NCBI GenBank assembly: GCA_001600095.1
Contig: BCIX01000001.1
Coordinates: forward strand, 930,001-994,000
Reading direction: 5' to 3'
From: Bullera alba
Lineage: Eukaryota; Basidiomycota; Tremellomycetes; Tremellales; Bulleraceae
DNA length: 64,000 nucleotides
The notes beneath the pieces were generated by a model, which was given only the letters and a program-made list of their open reading frames with translations, did no database searches and was not told the origin of the DNA. Of the stretch, positions 55,707 to 64,000 are shown one piece after another. Each line of letters begins with the position of its first letter. The stretch's first letter is position 1. The position numbers were made by a program, and so were the translations under genes.

Positions 55707-57126
55707 ATGTCTGACAGAAAGAAGCAGCTCGTGTTCAACGTGTGAGAGATTGTTATACTATCGAGCTGTTTCGGGTGCTTCGACAGCAAGTTCGCTGACA
55801 TACCCGTAGTATCGAATTCCTGAGGACTTCCGCCGAGGATGGTACGGTGAAAGACGACGACAAGGAGTCTCTCGAGGTTGCCGGTAGGTCAAGATCGAGC
55901 AGTAGTTCAGAGTGAGTCATTCTGACGCCCTTGGCCCGCAGTGCAATGTATCGCCGAGGCATTCGGTGTTGACCCCGACTCCGCCTCCGACAAGGAGGCT
56001 TACTCGATTGCCCCCGCATCCCTGCTCTCGCTGCTCGATGTACTGGCTAAGACCAAGTCCAAGTCTGCTCCAGCTGCATCTTCATCCGCTTCGACCTCCG
56101 CACCTACGTCGACACCGGCTCCCAGTGCCGCTGCCAGCTCGAAGGGCGTAGACAAGACGAAAGCCGAGGCGGCCAAGACCAAAGGCAACTCTTTGATGTC
56201 GTCCAAGCTGTACGACTCTGCGATTGAACAGTACACCGAGGCCATCGAGTACGACGGAACCAACCCCGTCTACTACAGCAACCGAGCGGCCGCATGGGGA
56301 GGTCTGAACGAGCACCAGAAAGCCGTCGATGATGCGAAGAAAGCGATCGAGATCGACTCCAAGTTCGCCAAAGGCTATTCGAGACTAGGGTGAGCTGGTA
56401 GCAAGGGAAGTAGGGGAACACGCCTGACGATACCGTTTCAGACACGCAAAATTCTCTCTTGGCGACTTCTCTGGAGCCATACAAGCTTATGAGACAGGCT
56501 TGAAGCTCGACCCCAACAATGCCAACATGAAGACAGCCCTAGCTACCGCTAAATCTAGGCAAGAGGATGCCGCCTCTACATCTGTTTCGGACCGAGAGGT
56601 GCCATCTGGCGGTGGCGGAGGCGGTATGCCCGACCTCAGTGCTCTGGCTGGATTGATGGGAGGGATGGGAGGTGGCGGCCGAGGCGCTGGAGGTGCTGGA
56701 GGAGGCGGTGGCATGCCTGATCTCAGTGCTTTGGCGGGATTGATGGGCGGCGGTGGTGGTGGTGGCGGTGGTGGAGCTCCAGACCTCGCTGCGATGATGA
56801 GGAACCCACAGATGATGGCCATGTGAGTCGTTGTAGCTAACGATGCTTGGCAGCTTGCTCATCAATGACTCAAGGGCCCAGCAGATGATGGCTAATGGCG
56901 GTCTGGAGAGGATGATGTCCAACCCCAATATCCGACGAATGGCCGAGAGTATGCAGAATGGAGGCGGCATGCCAGACATGTCGGAGCTAGCCAACGACCC
57001 CAGCTTGAGGGATATGTGAGTGGCCGGATTCGGATCAGCCGGGAGGTGATTTGTTGACAAGATCTTAGGGCTCAGCAGTTTATGGGTGGACAGGGTGGTC
57101 CAGGAGGACAAGGTGGTCCGCAGTAG
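55707..57126 (+). CDS. SGT2: Sgt2-type TPR co-chaperone
   Basis: Six exons (55707-55741, 55810-55883, 55942-56389, 56442-56822, 56875-57015, 57069-57126) give 378 residues. The N-terminal dimer domain opens MSDRKKQLVFNVIEFLRTSA. A Ser/Ala/Pro linker leads to three TPRs, including KTKGNSLMSSKLYDSAIEQY, NPVYYSNRAAAWGGLNEHQK and FSLGDFSGAIQAYETGLKLD. The C-terminal client-binding region is Gly/Met-rich with NPNIRRMAESMQNGGG and ends AQQFMGGQGGPGGQGGPQ. Sgt2 hands tail-anchored proteins to Get4/5 and Get3. The linker between TPRs and client domain contains an internal duplication (GGGMPDLSALAGLMGG twice) in a poly-Gly context. Confidence 0.95.
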
Positions 57127-57396
57127 AGTGAAGGTCGCTTGGGTGTATAGCAGCTGCGAGCGATTAGAACGGGCCGTTCAGATGCAATAATGCCTTTGGG
57201 AGGGTATCCTTGAAGCGTAGTGATCACGATGAAGCCGCCAGAGCGTGCAGTAGGGGTCCCAGTAATCGTCGGCGCTCGGTTGAATCCGAGCCGTGACATC
57301 TTCGGAATCTTGACATCGCTGCACTCGAGTAGCTCTGGCAGTAGTATCGCAACTGTAACGAGTCATCTCTCATCATCGATCTAACACCGGTTTCGT

Positions 57397-58657
57397 ATGC
57401 GCCTTTGCTGCTCAAGGTCAAGTCACACCTGCCTCAGAAGATCCAACGCTGCTGGCGACACCGTCATCGGCATCAGAAATTTGACCTCGGTATCCATCGC
57501 ACATCGTCCCCGATTCGCTCTGCCCGAACGTACCCGTAACGCATCGTTGCCTACACGACCAGGTGTACCACCCAGTCTGATCACAGCTATCAGCCGCGTA
57601 TCAAGTCGATTTTCAAGTACAGACAACGTCAAGGCGATGTCCGGATCTCAACTGCTCTACGATGATGGCCCTTTGGTCTGGGTGGGATCATTTACAGCCG
57701 AGATGTCGCTTGATCTGACGAAGATTTCAGGTCGACTGCGAGATGACGGGGCTGAACAGCGAGACGGATGTCATATTGGAGATAGCGGTGATCATAACGA
57801 ATGGGCAGTTGGAGCAGGTGGACGAAGGAATCGAGTATATCATAAGAACCGACAAGGCAGTTCTGGACGGGTGAGTTGGCAGGCTCGAGTGACCCCTCTG
57901 AGGCAGAGCGCACTCTGGCGATACTTGCAATGAGAGCAGCAGAGATCGCTGATACAGAATCATAGAATGAACGAATGGTGTGTTGACCAGCATGGCAAAT
58001 CGGGTTTGACACAAGCGTGCCTCGACTCCTCCTGGACCCACCAACAGGTCAACGAGAAGGTCCTCGAGTATATCCAGAAATGGATACCAGAACCCGGTAG
58101 CGCCATTCTTGCTGGTAGTACCGTACACGCTGATATGCGGTGAGTTGGCTTCGTATCATCGAGTAGCAACATCTGACGAGGTTTGCCTTGGAACAGATTT
58201 CTGCTGAGGTACATGCCAGAGGTGATGAGACACCTGTCATATAGGATTTTGGGTGAGTGCCAAGGGTCGCCTACTTGACATGGTTCTGACATATCTCAAT
58301 CGCAGACGTGTCCTCTGTCAAAGTGTGTCGCCGGAGTCTCATGACGAGGATATTCAGTTGATTCTGACGACCCACAGGAGATCTGCAGACGGTGGTACCC
58401 ATCTGTAACGGAAGCTCTAAAGTCTCAACGGGGTGACAAAGAGTCGGCACACCGGTGAGCAAAAGACCGCTATGGAGGCAGTATGGCGGGGCCTGCAGCT
58501 GAACGACCTTCCGCTTTACAGGGCGTTGGACGATATACAAGCCTCCATCAGGGAGCTCAAGGACTACCGGGAACGTATATTCAAACCTGTCGAGCCGGTT
58601 CGAGCGACAGAGGAGAAGAAGTCAGAAGAGTCGGTCATCCGGAAGACAGCGCTGTAA
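57397..58657 (+). CDS. REX2: Oligoribonuclease Rex2 (DEDDh exonuclease)
   Basis: Seven exons (57397-57681, 57731-57870, 57966-58139, 58197-58252, 58306-58322, 58378-58454, 58522-58657) give 294 residues. All DEDDh ligands are seen: Asp and Glu in GPLVWVDCEMTGL, the next Asp in STVHADMRFLLRYMP, and His plus Asp in HRALDDIQASI. Other family blocks are DGMNEWCVDQHGKSGLT and LDVSSVKEICRRWYP. It degrades 2-5-mer RNAs to mononucleotides. From 57397 the first 80 residues are Arg/Ser-rich without acidic residues early on, a mitochondrial presequence. An internal ATG (57638, MSGSQLLYDDG) would give a cytosolic/nuclear form. Confidence 0.94.
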
Positions 58658-58787
58658 GAGAGGCGAGCTGCAGGCAACTCAGGATAAGCGGGAAGACGGC
58701 CTGCTGGCCGGCTGGAGTCTCGTCAGACCATGATGAATGGATATGCAAATGCTGTATGATGCTAGGTGTCGAAGAAGGCGCTGGTGC

Positions 58788-59628
58788 CTATACGAACGAC
58801 TTGTATATGATGATAGCGTCGACGTACTCCTCTGCGCCTCCAGGTCCGGTCTTCAGTCTGCCCGCTTGAGGTATCCTCCCGACCTTCTCGAAGCCGAGTC
58901 TCTCCCACAGTCTTAGCGATGCGATGTTGTCTGAAAGTGCCGTCAGCATGAGAAAACAGGGTCTCCTCTGGCGTCAGATGGAGGAAGCATCAGAGTCCGA
59001 TGGACATGGGAATGCCAAGCAGGTGTAGGCGGATCTACTCACTTTCGAAGACGAGATTGAACACACTGGCCCTGTATCCTAACGCCGGAGCATACGTCAG
59101 GAAGCTCTTGGCCAGACCACCTCCTGATCCATTACCCCTCCCTGAGGGAGGTACAATAAAGCCCGCATTGCAGTTGTGACTCGCCCTCCCGGGGTAGTTG
59201 GGCTTTATGTAGTAACATCCTCCAACGCACTCCTGCCATGATCTCCCTCCCCTGGCTTCTTCTATCGTAGCTGGAGCCGAGGTGATCTCTGAAGAGGCAG
59301 GATGAACGATTCCGATGATAGTAGAGGAGGCAGTGGCGAAGAAGTAGGTGAAGAAGGCGTCATAGTCGATCACTCCTTCTTGTGGGTACGTCTTACCATC
59401 TACACTCGGGTTAGCTGCCGTGTCTGACCTGGTGCAGGACCTAGCTGGTGTACTTTACTGACCTTCGACTTCCTTCGCAAAGACCTGATACAGGTACTCT
59501 ACCAGCTCTTTTGGTGCGTCCGCGGCTGAAATAGGGTACGTAGAGAGCGTCCCGCTCTTCAGAGGAAACACCAGCGGTTCCAGCGAAGCCTTTGGAACTG
59601 GAGCGGAGATACTGCCGTAGGCGGACAT
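58788..59628 (-). CDS. GNAT N-acetyltransferase, MPR1-like
   Basis: Three exons (59463-59628, 59043-59399, 58788-58930) give 221 residues. The C-terminal GNAT fold is strongly like yeast Mpr1: YIKPNYPGRASHNCNAGFIV, then PALGYRASVFNLVFE, then NNIASLRLWERLGFEKVGRI and PQAGRLK. The pattern G-x-G-x-G near SGRGNGSGGG is the acetyl-CoA loop. Mpr1 acetylates proline analogues such as azetidine-2-carboxylate and the proline intermediate P5C/GSA, lowering oxidative damage under heat, freezing and ethanol. The N-terminal domain is short, as in Mpr1. Exon 1 ends at a GTCAGT donor. Confidence 0.86.
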
Positions 59629-60169
59629 ATTGGTTGCGCCTCAGTTGGGTATTGCCAATGCTTTTGTGGTGCTTTCTTCGTTGTATGGAGGGTGCAGGTG
59701 CTATCGGAGCACGGTACTGTTCACCTGGACACTGATTGACGCTGAGCAGCAGGTTGGCAGGATGCCCTGTTCGAGGTTCAGTACTGTTAACACTGCTGAA
59801 TTCACCGACGGATTTAGCCGTCCAATTTCAGCTCCGCATCTCGGATCTCGGGGAGCCAAAGAGATCGCAAAGTCATCAGTCAAGCAGGTCCATCCTGTCC
59901 TGATTCTGCACTCTCTCACGTATCATCCCATTGCACAAGGCCGATCCCAGCCGGTCGAGCTCACCAAGAGAACAGAATTCCACGGTAGTCACAGAGGGAG
60001 CATTGGCCGCAATGATGGTGCCGGCGATCTCACACCTGAAACATGGCTGGGTTGCAGGACTGACACCTCGATGATATCAACAGGACAATACAGTAATCGT
60101 TCCCAGCATCAGTGACAATGAGATGATGATGATCCTTGAGAGCTTAGTAACAAGCTTCACCGGAGACCA
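59629..60169. promoter_or_regulatory. Divergent promoter region
   Basis: 541 bp between the divergent acetyltransferase and Cys-rich protein starts. No gene; GATGATGATGAT runs lie just before 60135. Confidence 0.35.
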
Positions 60170-61847
60170 ATGCGCTCACTCATCTCGGCAGCGTTGATTC
60201 TCTGGGCCTTTCCTGCGGCTGCTCGAATCGCTCTGGGCGGTCCTTGCGATATCGCTAATAATCATCTCGATGGGACTACCAAGGAGTTCATCACAGACTG
60301 CGACTCCTTTGGATGTGAGTCAGGCTCTTCTCTCGCCTTCGGATCACGCAGTTGATGAACACCAATTCAGTCTGCACCTTGAACGGGACATGCGTTCCCC
60401 GACAGTGTCGGTGAGTCTGCCTCAGAAACTCTTCATGTCCGACGTCCTGACCAGGAGGTGTAGTCGTGATCAGTATGTTCTCACATCGCTGTTGAGATCT
60501 GGGAATCCTATACCGCCCTTATGCCCCGCTGGATCATTCTGTCCCGACGACGCATCTGGCTGTCTGCCGCTAGTTGAGCTGGGCGGTCGTTGTCAGCTGA
60601 ACCGAGATGGTGAGCTTGCGTCTCAGCTATACCGAGAGCGCACACTGACAGATTTCTGTGATTGCTAGACGAATGCTCTCCTCCGCCGAGTCATCCTGAC
60701 CGATCGTCTCCACTGGACGGTACCGATACTGGCGCTATATGCCTTCTCGGCGCATGCACGTAAGCCCTATGCCGCCTCGGCTCGCTTTTTGGCTGACTGG
60801 AGACAGCTGGTCGAACAAGACCCAAGGGGACAACTGCACCATTGAGACCACGGTGAGGCAGCCCTCCGATTATCGGCAGGACTTGGCTGACTTGCTTAGA
60901 CGTACATCGGCTACGACCTTTCTGGCACTATGCACCAGACCAGCGTGATCCGAGATGATTGCATCGGAGGGGAAGGATACTGTGTAAGTCAAATTGACCT
61001 CTGAATACGATGGCACATTCTCAAAAATCCCTAGGCGAGTGGTACGAATCAGTGCATGCCTCTCAAAGGCCTCAAAGCGGCTTGCTCAGAGGACAGGGAG
61101 TGTCATTCGGTGAGAAGGATTGGCCCGCCTTTATCGTAGTCTTGGACGGTTCTGACTTGGTTCACAGTACAATTGCGATGGAGGCACTTGTCATGTGGAG
61201 CCTGAAGCCGCGATTCAAGTCGCGAAATGGGTATACGCTCTCATATCTCTGGCTCTCGCGTTTGGTAGGTGAAACAGAGGCTCATAGACCGGCGCACTTG
61301 GTAGCTAATCCCGTACAGGAATGATAATCATAATTTACGCTTTGGTCCGGATCCATCGCAATACCCAGCTTGCCAACCAGAAGATGCTGGATGAATACTA
61401 TAGCGAGCAGACCAAGTGAGTCGGACCTTCAAGAGACTTTGGTATTTTTGTCGCTGACACTCATACAGATATCGCAACTCGATCTTGTCGTTCCACTCGG
61501 CTTTATCCCAGCACGAGAGGACTGCATCGAGCTTGAAGGTGAACATACTCCGTGACTCCCCGCGAGGCGCCTACAAATCCCAGCCTATGCGGTCGAAACT
61601 GTCCTCGTCTTCCGCTTACGACTATGACCACGAACACGACCACTCTTATCGAGATGATCGGGATAAACCCCGGAGATCGCCTTCTTTCGATCGAGCACGC
61701 GATGATCCGCGCCATTACGCCAGAGACCGTCATGATGACAAAGGCCGAGGGTACGATATGGACCGGTCGGATAGTATGGTGTCGGAAGAGTGTCATCGGG
61801 AGGAAGCTCCCCGAAGGACCAGACTCTGGGAGAGGGAGAAGTTCTGA
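60170..61847 (+). CDS. Cys-rich single-pass membrane protein
   Basis: Multi-exon. The N-terminus MRSLISAALILWAFPAAARIA is a signal peptide. An extracellular Cys-rich region follows, with pairs such as CTLNGTCVPRQC, CPAGSFCPDDASGCLPL and GGRCQLNRDDEC, and later DDCIGGEGYC and YNCDGGTCHVEPEA. One membrane helix (WVYALISLALAFGMIIIIYALV) then leads to a basic/acidic, Ser-rich cytoplasmic tail full of Asp-Arg and Arg-Asp repeats ending TRLWEREKF. The EGF-like Cys spacing suggests a disulfide-bonded receptor or adhesin domain. No named family is recognised. Internal exon edges between 60310 and 61380 are approximate. Confidence 0.75.
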
Positions 61848-62115
61848 GCATCCTGCCAGGTCACTTGGGGCAGCTGAGTTGTTATGCAGTGCGATCGTGA
61901 GGACACATCCTGAGAAGCGGGAGCACTGGTGATCAAAAGGTCACGCAGAGCTGGTTTAAGGAGTGGCACGGACCTCATCAATGTCGCCCCGCACAGTCGT
62001 GCACGGACGTCAACCCAAAATACAAACGACCTGCAACTATATTTACTGATCTCCCAACTTTCTGACTGTTGTTACTCTTCTCACCATCGAACACCAACCA
62101 TTTAGCATCCTCATC

Positions 62116-63038
62116 ATGCCGCCTTCCCGCTATTCCACTTCCACTAGCAGTGAGACCGCCCACACCATCAACAATATCAATCGGTCGTACCAAGGCGAAG
62201 AAGCCCACTTGACCATTGTCTCGGCTGATGGGGTTCGCTTCAAAGTGGACAAGTGGAGACTGAAAGCGGCAAGGTACGTAGAGCACCTTGTAGCGTAAAT
62301 GTCTTTTGTCAGATAGCTAATAGCTCCGCTCCCGACAGCTCCGTCTTCAGGAATATGTTGGCGTTTCCCGTCAAAGTCACTGAACACAAGGATGTTTTAA
62401 CACTCTACGATAACCAAATCGAGGATGGACGGTCCGTCAAGATCTTTCTGGATCTGCTGTACGGAGGGACTTTGCCCGATGCAGATTGGGCAAAGTGTTA
62501 TCTCTTACTTGGTGCTCTCAAGATGGTGCAGAAATACGATTGTGTCCATATCCGCGGACTGGCGGTGTACGCCCTCCGAAACGCGCTCCATCACCCCCAG
62601 GCGTGTTCCATCTACATCTTCATAGCGGCCGCCATAGTGAACGATATCGACACTTGCAAGCAGTCGATCTTGGTCCCTTTGTCAGTCCCACTGTCACCAT
62701 CACCAGAAAGTCTCCTCGGAGAAGACCCATTTCAATGTCAGGGAGGGCACCCCAAATCATTCGACCCTCGAGCTTTGACCTTCGAAATGCAATACATGAT
62801 CCCTCCCGATTACTGCTTCGCGATGATGCGAGCTAGCCTCAAGACGGACATTGCAGCAAGAGAGCCTCTTGCAGGTAGGAGGATGAAGAGGACAGAGAGG
62901 ATACGCTTCGCGCATGAGTTTGCCACGGTCATGGGTCAAATGAGAGCCCGAAATGTGAGTTCACTCTTCAGTCCCACCTAAAGCTAGTCGATCCGCTGAT
63001 GACTGTAATAGACTCATCTGGTTCGGGCACTCAAGTAG
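62116..63038 (+). CDS. BTB/POZ domain protein
   Basis: Three exons (62116-62273, 62339-62954, 63012-63038) give 266 residues. The BTB fold reads EEAHLTIVSADGVRFKVDKW, RLKAASSVFRNMLAFP, and the helical part RSVKIFLDLLYGGTLPDADW. BTB domains mediate dimerisation and often recruit Cul3; no kelch, MATH or zinc-finger domain follows. The C-terminal helices (EMQYMIPPDYCFAMMRASLK) are of unknown role. If intron 2 is not spliced the frame ends at 62981; splicing to 63012 adds THLVRALK and fits the GT-AG signals. Confidence 0.8.
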
Positions 63039-63317
63039 GGGAACATTCGTAAACAACATCCAAGCGAAATCATAGCAGTGGAGATCCGTGAGAAAGAAGG
63101 GATAAAAAGTCCAGTTCGACAGCCTCGAGTCAGAGAAGCCCGTGGTGTGGCCACAACATGTCCGTGAAAAGAAGAACGGCTCGGGAGACCTCAGCGTGAT
63201 CAGTATCCTCATATCATAGTTTTCGCATCATTATGAGCCACTGTCAGTAGTTAGCAATATGAGATTCTCGTGTCCCCTTCACTCGTGGGCTAGGGGATCG
63301 TATATTTGCATACTGAC

Positions 63318-63962
63318 TCAGGCCGATGCGTTACGCAACTGAGCCATCTTGATGCGGTCCAAACTCTTCGACAATCCATCAGCGAAGCCCTTGAGGTCTA
63401 TCAAAGCATTAGTCGATGGAACGGGTCGAGACTCGGACGTGAGTTGCTCACCATCTCCTGGGTATCTAGCTGTGATTGCGTGCAGCGACGTCAAACAGCA
63501 TTCCGCTATCTCCCTTGCGTCTGATATACAGTCCGGCACATCTTTCAAAAGCTCCAACGCCCTGAAGACCTCATCAGATAGAGCTTGCACATGAATGATC
63601 GTACTCACGAGTACCCCTGCATCAGAAACCACCAGCAGTACATTGGTCGATCTTCAGCTCTAGGTCGACCCGGCAGTGGATTCTGGAAAGACCGCATGAC
63701 CGGGACTTGAGCCTTGAACCACCGTCTCAAAGATTCGGGGGTGCTCTTGCCCACGGCTCGTTTGATCACTGGTCCGTCAGTCAACTTGGCCCAAAAAGGC
63801 GATGGAGATCCTGTCTCACCGAAGATCCAGTCTTGAGCTTGCCAGACGTAATTGTTCCTGTCAAGTTGAGAGCAAGCTTTGATACCCGTCTGAATATCTG
63901 CGATATCCTGCACTAGCTTCTCTTTGGCCTTGGCAGTCATGCGAGTCTGAACGGTCCAAGAC
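63318..63962 (-). CDS. Unknown protein, C-terminal part (5' end outside window)
   Basis: The 3' portion of a leftward gene that leaves the window on the right. A TTGTAG acceptor defines an exon starting at 63962. The frame SWTVQTRMTAKAKEKLVQDI continues with NNYVWQAQDWIFGETGSPSP. Two further introns close in frame (47 nt ending at 63576 or so, and one near 63430), giving a C-terminus LSKSLDRIKMAQLRNASA. It looks alpha-helical, with Trp-rich WWFLMQGY and a Cys pair in EIAECCLTSL. No family recognised. Confidence 0.6.
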
Positions 63963-64000
63963 CTACAACCTGGATTCAGCCACGGCTAAACGCTGTGGAA

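Noticed and set aside
56600..56830. Gly-rich minus-strand frame (poly-Pro) opposite SGT2 as a gene
   Set aside because: It is the complement of Gly codons in the Sgt2 linker and has no start context or intron support.

Overview
The window is a gene-dense nuclear segment from a basidiomycete yeast, most likely a tremellomycete. The evidence is a near-continuous run of fungal housekeeping genes on both strands, many short (about 45-60 nt) GT-AG introns in almost every gene, CT-rich leaders, and protein types (Zn2Cys6 regulator, PDR transporter, Svf1, Vac8, MPR1-like acetyltransferase) that are fungal. I see no transposon, virus, rRNA, tRNA, CRISPR or bacterial-style operon. All gene models were read by hand from splice signals and reading frames. 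Models with full exon coordinates are frame-consistent end to end.

Layout. 1-317 (-): first three exons of an NADPH-oxidase-like ferric-reductase-domain protein, cut by the left edge. 921-3084 (-): Ssb-type Hsp70. 3637-6420 (-): coiled-coil protein. 6959-8284 (-): Mediator subunit Med6. 9345-14493 (+): full-size PDR/ABCG drug-efflux transporter. 14778-19871 (-): large Zn2Cys6 transcription factor, convergent with the transporter. 21954-23559 (-): unrecognised protein. 24747-25839 (-): succinate dehydrogenase cytochrome b subunit. 26407-28762 (-): Vac8 armadillo protein. 29228-30358 (+): MMTAG2-type RS-rich protein. 30764-32489 (+): Svf1. 33089-34070 (+): ubiquitin-eL40 fusion. 34360-36082 (-): Snf4, the AMPK gamma subunit. 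36658-38040 (+): steroid 5-alpha-reductase family. 38100-39436 (-): Aar2. 39707-40707 (+): JmjC/cupin-8 dioxygenase. 41043-43909 (+): coiled-coil protein. 44153-45869 (-): Rvs167-type BAR-SH3 protein. 46195-47295 (+): V-ATPase proteolipid c. 47434-49700 (-): secreted ferritin-like protein. 50387-51975 (-): AT-hook protein. 52596-52856 (-): small protein. 54088-55217 (+): probable GPI-anchored protein. 55707-57126 (+): Sgt2. 57397-58657 (+): oligoribonuclease Rex2. 58788-59628 (-): MPR1-like acetyltransferase. 60170-61847 (+): Cys-rich membrane protein. 62116-63038 (+): BTB protein. 63318-63962 (-): partial unknown gene running off the right edge.

Functionally this is mostly unrelated housekeeping: nascent-chain and tail-anchored-protein chaperoning (Ssb, Sgt2), transcription (Med6), splicing (Aar2), energy (Sdh3, Snf4), vacuole (Vac8, Vma3), endocytosis (Rvs167) and stress survival (Svf1, PDR pump, MPR1-like). 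I found no dedicated multi-gene system. The most notable features are the probable NOX gene at the left edge, tiny exons and a GC-AG intron in the V-ATPase and ubiquitin-eL40 genes, a duplicated 16-bp promoter motif partly shared with the PDR promoter, a period-10 repeat array, and a possible dual-start mitochondrial/cytosolic Rex2.
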